Source of the DNA: Bacteroidota bacterium
GTDB lineage: Bacteria > Bacteroidota > Bacteroidia > NS11-12g > UBA955
Direction: 5' to 3'
Assembly (NCBI GenBank): GCA_009918425.1
Contig: RGEC01000007.1
Location: 1 to 23,759, forward strand
DNA length: 23,759 nt
Below the pieces are notes generated by a model. That model did not search any database. It was given only the letters and a program-made list of their open reading frames with translations, and was not told where the DNA came from. Made by a program: the position numbers and the translations under genes. This document shows positions 7,996-15,200 of the stretch, piece after piece. How positions within the stretch are numbered: the first letter of the stretch is position 1; each line of letters begins with the position of its first letter.

Positions 7996-9141
7996 ATGCA
8001 AAACAGAATCTACCTCGACAACGCTGCCACCACCCCGCTCGATCCCGAAGTTCTTGAAGCCATGATACCTATGATGCGCGATTTGTATGGTAATCCCAGC
8101 TCTACACATGGCCACGGTCGTAAGGTAAAAGCCCTTATGGAGGAAGCCCGTGGCAGTATTGCTAAAATGCTGAATTGCCAGCCCTCTGAAATATTCTTTA
8201 CCAGCGGTGGCACGGAAGCTGATAACCTGGCCTTGCGGAGTGCGGTAATGTACAAAGGCATTAAAAACATCATTACATCACCCATAGAACACCACGCCGT
8301 TTTGCACACAGCTGAAGAAATGCATAAATCCAGACAGGCTGAAATGCATCTGGTGAGCCTCACAGAAAATGGCCATGTGGATTTGAATCATCTGCAGGAA
8401 CTGCTGAATACCTTGCCCAACTGCATGGTGAGTCTGATGCATGCCAATAATGAAATTGGCAATATACTCAATGTGGAAACGGTTGGCAGAATGGCACACG
8501 AGGCCGGCGCTTTATTTCACTGCGACACGGTGCAAACCATGGGCCACTTCCCCTTTGATTTAAGCAAAGGGCACATCGATTATCTTGCAGCAGCGGCACA
8601 CAAATTTAATGGGCCAAAAGGTGTGGGGTTCATTTACATGAACAAAGCCCACAGACTTCCCCCGCAGATAACGGGAGGAGCTCAGGAACGCGAAGTGAGA
8701 GGCGGTACGGAGAATGTATATGGTATAATTGGCATGGCCAAAGCCCTGGAAATCTGCTACCGGGATATGGAAAAGAAACGCAAGCATATTGAGGGTTTAA
8801 AAAACAGTATGATTGAACTTCTGGAAAATGAGATTCCGGGAATTTCTTTCAATGGCGACTGTATAGGCAATAGTCTGTATACTGTGTTAAGCGTATCATT
8901 CCCTGCCAGCGACACCGGCAATATGCTACTCTTTAACCTCGACATAGCAGGGATTTCAGCCTCCGGTGGCAGCGCCTGTAGTAGTGGCAGTAACAACGGC
9001 AGCCATGTAATTAATGCCATAAACCCCGGTACCGATAGAACAACCGTGCGATTTAGTTTCGGTAAATTTAATACTGAAGAAGACATACGCACGACCGTAG
9101 AAAAACTTAAAACCTGGTATCCGGCAGCTGTGCAGGCCTGA
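7996..9141 (+). CDS. Cysteine desulfurase (IscS/NifS type)
   Basis: 381 residues, class V aminotransferase fold. It takes sulfur from L-cysteine as an enzyme persulfide and passes it to Fe-S cluster, thiamin or tRNA modification pathways in the cytoplasm. Visible hallmarks are YLDNAATTP at the N-terminus, SGGTEADN at 70-77, H100 in EHHAVL, D177 in HCDTVQ, and the PLP lysine K203 in AAAHKFNGPKG. The active-site cysteine is C328 in GGSACSSGS, in the longer mobile loop of group I enzymes. The ATG at 7996 is 2 bases after the ureohydrolase stop. The stop overlaps the next start by one base (TGATG), so it is translationally coupled to the small lipoprotein. No IscU/SufE partner gene lies in the window. 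Confidence 0.92.
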   Translation: MQNRIYLDNAATTPLDPEVLEAMIPMMRDLYGNPSSTHGHGRKVKALMEEARGSIAKMLNCQPSEIFFTSGGTEADNLALRSAVMYKGIKNIITSPIEHHAVLHTAEEMHKSRQAEMHLVSLTENGHVDLNHLQELLNTLPNCMVSLMHANNEIGNILNVETVGRMAHEAGALFHCDTVQTMGHFPFDLSKGHIDYLAAAAHKFNGPKGVGFIYMNKAHRLPPQITGGAQEREVRGGTENVYGIIGMAKALEICYRDMEKKRKHIEGLKNSMIELLENEIPGISFNGDCIGNSLYTVLSVSFPASDTGNMLLFNLDIAGISASGGSACSSGSNNGSHVINAINPGTDRTTVRFSFGKFNTEEDIRTTVEKLKTWYPAAVQA

Positions 9142-9512
9142 TGAAAAATACGATTTCTTTAATTGGCATTTCTTCTTTACTGCTTAGCAGTTGCGCCTTT
9201 GTACTCACAGGAACAAAACAACGAATTCGCATTGTTACAACTGAACCCGGGGCTCAGGTATGGCATAAAAACCAATTGCTGGACAGCACGCCCTGCATAG
9301 TTCGTATTAAACGCAGTTTTGATACACCTCCACCTATTGAACTGCGCAAACAAGGTTTCGAAACCCAATCCCTGCCGCTAAAAAGAAAGTTCAATGAAAC
9401 AGCTGCCCTCAATTTTCTTCTACCTGTAAACTGGTTAGTGGACGGCTTTTCCGAGGCTGTGGTTGGTTACAAAGCCTTTGATACAATTGCCATGAAACCA
9501 ATTGCCAAGTAA
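9141..9512 (+). CDS. Small lipoprotein with PEGA-like domain
   Basis: 123 residues. Signal peptide with lipobox LSSC; Cys at residue 18 would be lipidated. The mature part starts with a PEGA-like segment: TTEPGAQVWHKNQLLDSTPC matches the 'PxGAxVxxdgxxxGxTP' pattern of that surface beta-sandwich domain. A hydrophobic patch (FLLPVNWLVDGFSEAVVGY) near the end resembles the short C-terminal segment seen in small Bacteroidota PEGA-like lipoproteins. Function unknown; probably periplasmic or outer-membrane attached. Its ATG overlaps the cysteine desulfurase stop by one base, so it is the last gene of the EF-P operon, although no functional link to those cytoplasmic enzymes is obvious. Confidence 0.75.
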   Translation: MKNTISLIGISSLLLSSCAFVLTGTKQRIRIVTTEPGAQVWHKNQLLDSTPCIVRIKRSFDTPPPIELRKQGFETQSLPLKRKFNETAALNFLLPVNWLVDGFSEAVVGYKAFDTIAMKPIAK

Positions 9513-9526
9513 GACAGGGATTTTTG

Positions 9527-9534
9527 TAATTTTG
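9527..9534 (+). promoter_or_regulatory. -7 promoter box TAATTTTG upstream of the pterin synthase gene
   Basis: A perfect TAnnTTTG box ends 7 bases before the ATG at 9542. ATTG at 9501-9504 is a possible -33 element with a 22-base spacer. Confidence 0.55.
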
Positions 9535-9541
9535 TAGCGAA

Positions 9542-9958
9542 ATGCCCGTTTTACATCTCACACGCAAAGAACATTTCAACGCAGCACACCGCTTGTGGAA
9601 CCCGAACTGGAGTGATGAAAAGAACTATGAAGAGTTTGGCATCTGCGCCAATCCCCATTTTCACGGGCATAATTTTGATTTGTATGTAACCGTAAAAGGT
9701 TCTCCCTCCGCAGATACCGGTTGCATAATCAACCTAAAAGAGTTGAAGGAAATTATCCGCAAGGAGATTACGGAAGAACTGGATCATAAAAACCTAAACA
9801 TGGATGTTTCATGGCTTTCACATTGCATTCCCAGCATTGAAAACATGGCGGTTGAAATATGGAAACGCCTGTCTGCTGCACTGCCACAAGGTGCCGTACT
9901 CAGTAAAATTACACTTTGGGAAACCCAGAATAATTTCGTTGAGTATTACGGGGAGTAA
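9542..9958 (+). CDS. 6-pyruvoyl-tetrahydropterin synthase family, animal-type motif
   Basis: 138 residues, T-fold. Zinc ligands are H16 (FNAAHRL), H41 and H43 (HGHN). The catalytic Cys is C35, spaced as C-x5-HGHN, with H82 in LDHKNLNMDV and the substrate-anchoring E127 in LWETQNNF. The C-x5-HGHN spacing and the LDHKNL(N/D)MDV, ENMAVEIW and WETxNNxVEYYGE blocks closely match the mammalian 6-pyruvoyl-tetrahydropterin synthase, whereas bacterial QueD usually has C-x3-HGH. So the product may be a biopterin-type cofactor rather than the queuosine precursor; this is an inference from motif class. It has its own promoter and ends 2 bases from the convergent carboxypeptidase gene. Confidence 0.88.
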   Translation: MPVLHLTRKEHFNAAHRLWNPNWSDEKNYEEFGICANPHFHGHNFDLYVTVKGSPSADTGCIINLKELKEIIRKEITEELDHKNLNMDVSWLSHCIPSIENMAVEIWKRLSAALPQGAVLSKITLWETQNNFVEYYGE

Positions 9959-9960
9959 CC

Positions 9961-11598
9961 TCAATCTACCCTGTAGACAGGATATCTGTTATGGGTGGGC
10001 TCATAATAGGATGAGTTTCGGTAAACGAACATCCACTGTTTCCAAGCATCAGCTGCGAAGTCCTTATCAGCTGCCTTTTTATCCAGAAATTTCTTGTTCA
10101 ATACAGGATCGTTAGCCAGTATTTCAGCTGCTTTATCATCCCACACATAATCGCTGAAACCCTCTTTTTGCTGCAAAACGGCATCAAAAAAATTCCAGGC
10201 AAAGGTATCGCTGGTTTTGATATTGTAATGAAGAAAATGGCCCTCGTATGGGGTTTTAACCGATTCGTACCCATGTATAAAACTCACCCGCATAATCATA
10301 GTGGTATCTTGCCCAACCTGTTTCATTTCAATGCGGTTCATCTTTAGGCGCTCATATACTTCACCCCAGGCCCAGGGCAGTATATAAAATCGTGGCATTA
10401 CAACACTGTCTTTGGCTTTAAAATAGCGGTAGTATCTTATATATCGACTCCAGGGTTTTAAGGTATCGTAATACAGTCGCTTTTGGCCGGTAACGGTGCT
10501 TGTGCGGTACCCGAAATCAAATCCTTTGAACAATAATGTATCCCAGCGGTTTACATCCATTTCATAAGCAATATATTCTACCTGACGGCCTTGAAATTTG
10601 CGGGTTTGAGCCCTTTTTAGGTGATCGCGCACGCTGAGAGCATTACTGTGTTCTTTAACCACCCCACGCAGAAATACGCGCAGGAAATCCAGGGTCGCAT
10701 CCACTCTTTTGGGAAAAGGTTTTAACATGTGGGTTTCCACTGTGTAACCGATACAGTGGTGTAATGCCGTGTATCCGGTTGCGTAGCGTCCGGTTTCCCA
10801 AAAAGCGTGAATGCCGCTGTCAGGAACAGTTTTCATGGTTTCCACGTAGGGTGCCGTAGGCCAACCGGCTTTTTCCAATTCCGGTTTTAGGTATGATTCA
10901 ACCCTATTCAATAGCGGTCTGAGCTCCGGCAAAAGCTTTTCCGGTCTGGTATGAAAATACGTGAGTGTATATTGGTAATCGGCACCATTGCTGGTGTGGT
11001 TATCAATAAAAAAATCAAATTTCTGGGTCGTAAAATATTGGGCAAAGGCTCTTGCATTTCGGCTGTCGGCTTTTATAAAATCGCGATTAAGATCCAGGTT
11101 TCTTGCATTGCCCCTGAATCCCTGATTTACGGGCCCGTTTTGATTGGCACGGGTACAGCAGGATTGTGTTTGAGAGCCATCCACGTTATACTGGCAAATT
11201 ATGTGAAGGTCTATTTTATCAAGTATGGCTTCATTCTCTTTATCTATAAGCAATTCCCTGACCAGCAGCATACTGGCATCTGTACCTTCCGGCTCACCGG
11301 GATGAATGTTATTGTTAATAAGAACCTTCAACTTGGCAGAACCTGCACTGTTGTTTACTCTGAATACATAAATCGGGCTACCGCCGTCAGACATTCCAAT
11401 GGAATCCAATTTGCAATACTTGGCATATTGTTTCTGCAAACTTTGATACCATGCCACACATTGGGTGTAGGTAGCAGTTCGCTTTTTCCCTGACAGTTCA
11501 TAAGGCGTGAGAAACTCATTTTTAAGCAATGCTTTTTGTCCGCTTGCCTCGGCAGTCAGACAAAAACACAAGAGAAACCAGAGAAATTTACGGTTCAT
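9961..11598 (-). CDS. Secreted M14-family zinc carboxypeptidase
   Basis: 545 residues with a signal peptide (MNRK, hydrophobic stretch, cleavage near ASG-QK at 20-21). The M14 domain spans about 40-310. Zinc ligands are H99 and E102 in HPGEPEG, then H201 in DNHTSNG. NRDF at 171-174 fits the substrate-binding Asn-Arg, and E287 in YTVETHM is the likely catalytic glutamate. The C-terminal ~220 residues form a beta-rich tail without a family I can name; no T9SS sorting domain is visible, so it probably acts in the periplasm. Substrates may be peptides or peptidoglycan peptides. The ATG lies 1 base beyond the stop of the DUF4293 gene, so the two are co-transcribed. The 3' end is 2 bases from the convergent pterin synthase gene. 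Confidence 0.88.
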   Translation of the reverse strand: MNRKFLWFLLCFCLTAEASGQKALLKNEFLTPYELSGKKRTATYTQCVAWYQSLQKQYAKYCKLDSIGMSDGGSPIYVFRVNNSAGSAKLKVLINNNIHPGEPEGTDASMLLVRELLIDKENEAILDKIDLHIICQYNVDGSQTQSCCTRANQNGPVNQGFRGNARNLDLNRDFIKADSRNARAFAQYFTTQKFDFFIDNHTSNGADYQYTLTYFHTRPEKLLPELRPLLNRVESYLKPELEKAGWPTAPYVETMKTVPDSGIHAFWETGRYATGYTALHHCIGYTVETHMLKPFPKRVDATLDFLRVFLRGVVKEHSNALSVRDHLKRAQTRKFQGRQVEYIAYEMDVNRWDTLLFKGFDFGYRTSTVTGQKRLYYDTLKPWSRYIRYYRYFKAKDSVVMPRFYILPWAWGEVYERLKMNRIEMKQVGQDTTMIMRVSFIHGYESVKTPYEGHFLHYNIKTSDTFAWNFFDAVLQQKEGFSDYVWDDKAAEILANDPVLNKKFLDKKAADKDFAADAWKQWMFVYRNSSYYEPTHNRYPVYRVD

Positions 11599-11599
11599 T

Positions 11600-12079
11600 T
11601 TAACGAATGCGGTCCATGCTTTTCAGCAGTTTTTCATCCCTGCGTATAGCTGCCCAGGCCAATGCAGAGAGTACGGCACATGCAAATGGCCAAATACCAT
11701 GTATGCTGGGATAAGAAGATATATCCGGCGCATCCTGAGACATCTTCATAAAATCAATAACCAGCGAACCAAGCAACACCATGGAAAGGAGTGAAACATA
11801 TAAACTGATTTTTTTCTGCAATTCGGTTTTCTTAAACAGAAATATGGCATACAGCGAACCCAGACCCATAGAAACCAGAATTATTATATTCAGTTTATCG
11901 TAGGGCATACCGCCCTGATCGGTCTGGTTGTAATAGTGTTTGTTAACAAAATGCAACTCAGCACTGATTGCCGCTTCTTTGGTATTGTTAAACTTCGCAA
12001 AATTGGGATTCAGCAGCAACATCATGGTCGCCATCAAAAAAACCAGCAGTAAATACAAGGATTGAATGCGTTGTATCAT
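11600..12079 (-). CDS. DUF4293 family membrane protein
   Basis: 159 residues. Starts MIQRIQSLYLLLVFL, the characteristic opening of the DUF4293 family, which is typical of Bacteroidota. Four membrane segments are visible (about 5-24, 62-82, 91-111 and 127-145), with a polar loop after the first and a basic C-terminal tail (RRDEKLLKSMDRIR). The function is unknown for the family. It leads the two-gene unit with the M14 carboxypeptidase, which starts 1 base after its stop. A -7 box lies 4 bases before its ATG. Confidence 0.85.
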   Translation of the reverse strand: MIQRIQSLYLLLVFLMATMMLLLNPNFAKFNNTKEAAISAELHFVNKHYYNQTDQGGMPYDKLNIIILVSMGLGSLYAIFLFKKTELQKKISLYVSLLSMVLLGSLVIDFMKMSQDAPDISSYPSIHGIWPFACAVLSALAWAAIRRDEKLLKSMDRIR

Positions 12080-12083
12080 GTTG

Positions 12084-12091
12084 CGAATATA
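12084..12091 (-). promoter_or_regulatory. -7 promoter box TATATTCG (minus strand) for the DUF4293-M14 unit
   Basis: Read on the minus strand, TATATTCG ends 4 bases before the ATG at 12079. It is the TAnnTTCG variant. A transcript starting 5-8 bases after it would be leaderless or nearly so. No clear -33 TTTG was seen. Confidence 0.5.
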
Positions 12092-12158
12092 GTTAGCACC
12101 ATCATTAAAGCTGTATAATTTTAGGCATGTTCAGGCAACAAAATTGAACTTTTAGGGG

Positions 12159-12186
12159 TCTTTTAAAGATAGAAATCTTTAAAAGA
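12159..12186. repeat. Perfect 12-bp inverted repeat with 4-base loop in the divergent promoter region
   Basis: TCTTTTAAAGAT at 12159-12170, loop AGAA, then the exact reverse complement ATCTTTAAAAGA at 12175-12186. It is AT-rich and has no T-tract after either arm, so it is not a typical intrinsic terminator. It lies between the minus-strand DUF4293 promoter and the plus-strand subtilase gene, ending 20 bases before a TACCTTTG box, where an operator would sit. The rest of the 192-base gap (12080-12271) holds only the promoter boxes listed. Confidence 0.6.
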
Positions 12187-12206
12187 TAAACATTTGATGG
12201 AAAATC

Positions 12207-12251
12207 TACCTTTGATTTCATGTACACCCGAGGGTAAATATCGTAATTTTG
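12207..12251 (+). promoter_or_regulatory. Two candidate -7 boxes upstream of the giant subtilase
   Basis: TACCTTTG at 12207-12214 and TAATTTTG at 12244-12251 both match TAnnTTTG exactly. The nearer one ends 20 bases before the ATG at 12272, the farther one 57 bases before it. No TTTG lies at the correct -33 distance from either, so which one is used cannot be decided from sequence. Confidence 0.5.
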
Positions 12252-12271
12252 AGGCTGCTACTATTATCAGA

Positions 12272-15200
12272 ATGAAATTCAGCATGTTAAGAAACTGGCT
12301 TATCCTTCCATTATTGTGCTTGACGACTATGGTTAACGCACAACAGAGACCGGTCATTCGTATGAAATCGGGGGATATTCAAATAAGCCGACAGACGGTG
12401 GTACCGCAGGGCGAAAATGAGAACGGTTACTACACTGCATTCATTTCATTTGTATCCATACCTGATGCTTCACAAAAAGAAGCATTGGCAAAATCCGGTA
12501 TAACCTTACTGGAATATGTTCCCGAACTGACCTGGTACGCGGAAATCCCCAACACTATGGCAGGCAAAGACCTTTCTTCTTTGGGTGTTGTATGTATTCA
12601 GCCATTGCAATCGTCGTGGAAAACGCAGACTGAATTATGGCAAAATGGCGGCCCTGAATGGTCTAAAATTTCGGCTTTACCGGGCTGGGTGGAAGCTGTA
12701 GTTTTTTTAAATGGAAACCACCGTTATCAGGAGGTAAAAAATCATTCTGAAAAACAGGGATTTGTTTGCCGTGAATATTTACCCAATTTTAAATCAATAC
12801 AGGTTCGATTTCCGCTGGAAAAACTTCCATCGCTTCTTTCAATTGAGGGATTCTATTGGTTGGAACCCATTCCTCCCGCTGTGGAAGCGCATAATTTTCC
12901 CGGTCGTGTTAATCACCGTGCATTAACCCTGAACCTGGGAAGACCCGGTGGTCGCAATCTATGGGGTAAAGGCATTACCATTGGAGAATGGGATGGTGCA
13001 GGTGCCGGAAGCCATGTTGATTTTAATGACCGCGTCATTTTAAAGAATCCGTATGTTGCCGGTTCGAATGCCAACCACGCCACACACGTCTGTGGAACCA
13101 TTACCGGAGGCGGAATCATAGATCCCTATGGGCAAGGAATGGCGCCAAAAGCCAATCTTTTCAGCTGGGATTTTTCCGGCAACATTCCTGCCGAAATGGA
13201 TACTGCCTGTTTTCGGGATAGCATTGTGATGACCAACAACTCCTATGGTTATGGTTCAGATCCTTGCGGAACCAGGGGTTCCTATGACGGAATCAGTCGT
13301 AACCTGGATATTCTGGTAAACATGTATCCTTACTTAAGTCACCAGTTTAGTTCAGGAAATTCACGCAGTTCTAACTGCGCCACAGGTGGATATCGCACAA
13401 TTAACAGCGGCTTTCAGGCGGCAAAAAACATCATCACGGTAGGCGCATTGCAGTTTAACGATGGGAACAGCACATTTCACAGCTACGGTCCCATGTTTGA
13501 TGGCAGAATGAAACCGGATATATGCGCCATGGGGGTAAATGTTTATTCTACATTACCCGCCAACACCTATCAAGGCGGCTGGAATGGCACATCCATGAGC
13601 TGTCCAGGCGCAACCGGAACCATTGCCCTTTTATATGAGCGTTTTAAACAGTTAAACAGCAACAAAAAGCCACTGAACCATACCCTTAAAGCCATTGTAT
13701 GTAATACTGCTGATGATTTGGGAAATGTTGGTCCCGATTATGCATTTGGATTTGGAAGAATCAATGCGGTAAGTGCCAACAAGGTACTGGAGGATAAAAC
13801 CTACAAGGTAGACAGTGTTACAAATGGAAACAGCCGCACCGACACTGTTTATGTGAAACCCGGCACAGCACGTTTTCAGGTAATGCTGGTTTGGGATGAC
13901 ATGTATGCTGCAGCAGGGGCTTCACCTTCATTAATAAACGATCTGGACCTGGAGGTTCAGGACAGTGCAGGCAATAAATATTTGCCCTGGACCCTAAATC
14001 CTGCCTGCCATACGTGTTTGCCGATTCGCAAAAGAGACAGCCTGAACAATGCCGAACAATTTTATTTTGATAATCCCAAATCGGGCAAATGGGTAATACG
14101 TGTGAAAGGTAAAGCCATTAGCACAACCAACGAAGTTTATACCATCACCCATAGCCAGATTGGCAATTACGTGCGGGTGAGCTACCCCAACGGCCATGAA
14201 ACCATGGTGCCACCTACTTCAACCGCACCACAAACCATTGCATGGGATGCTTTTGGCGCAAATAGCACCTACACCATTGAATATAGTGCTGACAGTGGTA
14301 TCACCTGGAACAATATTACCACGGGTCTCGCCGCTTCAAACCGTTACTTTACATGGAACAATGCACCGGCCAATCTAAACACCCGCAGGGCGCTGATTCG
14401 CATTAAAAACGGAAGTCTTACCGATGTAAGCGACACCACCTTTCATATCTTCTACCGTGCCAATCAGCCCAATGGCATGACCTGCAGCAGTCAGGTTCAT
14501 CTGTACTGGCCAAAAACCACCGGAGCGGCCTCCTACAGAATATTGCAAAGCATCAATTCCTTCATGGAGGTAATTGGCACAACCAAAGACACCTTCTTCA
14601 CGGTTACCGGACTTGTGAACGGAAAAACCTATTGGTTTGCCCTGGAAGCCGTGGGCCCAAATGGCGAAATTGGTCCACGATGCAACGGTAAAGCATTTAC
14701 GCCCACTGCTACTCCGGTGGCTCCTGCTATAACAAGGCAACCTGCTTCACAGGTAATCTGTGCGGGCAATACATTAATCCTCGTAAGTACAGCATCCGGC
14801 AGTACCAGCATGGCAAGGCAATGGCAAAGCAGTACTGACAACGGTAAAACCTGGCAAAACATCAGCGGTAAGACCGGCGACACGCTTTCCCTCCCCAATT
14901 TCAGCTGGAACCAGCGCGGGACCTATTACAGAAACCGCTATGTAAATGCCTGCCTAAATCTGGTTTACACACAGCCTGCCATCATTCAGGTTGATACCCA
15001 GGCAACTTTTACCTCGCAGCCTGCCGATGTTTGGAAATGCGAAGGAGATTCTGCAATGTGGACTGTAGGTGTAAACTCCGGCCTAAGGCCCTCTCTGCAA
15101 TGGCAACGGAGCACCAACAATGGTGTTACATGGTCAGATTTACCCGGTGATACACTGAATACACTGAAGCGAAAAAACCTCACTTTTGCAAGCAACAACC

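Noticed and set aside
9970..9981. Palindrome CCTGTAGACAGG at the end of the M14 gene
   Set aside because: 5-bp arms with a 2-base loop and no T-tract; too short to call a terminator, and it lies in coding sequence.
10951..11493. 180-residue open frame on the plus strand
   Set aside because: Lies entirely antisense to the M14 carboxypeptidase, whose motifs are intact. No domain or promoter box supports it.
12194..12271. 26-residue N-terminal extension of the subtilase from TTG 12194
   Set aside because: It would put a polar leader before a clear signal peptide, and it contains both promoter boxes. ATG 12272 is better.
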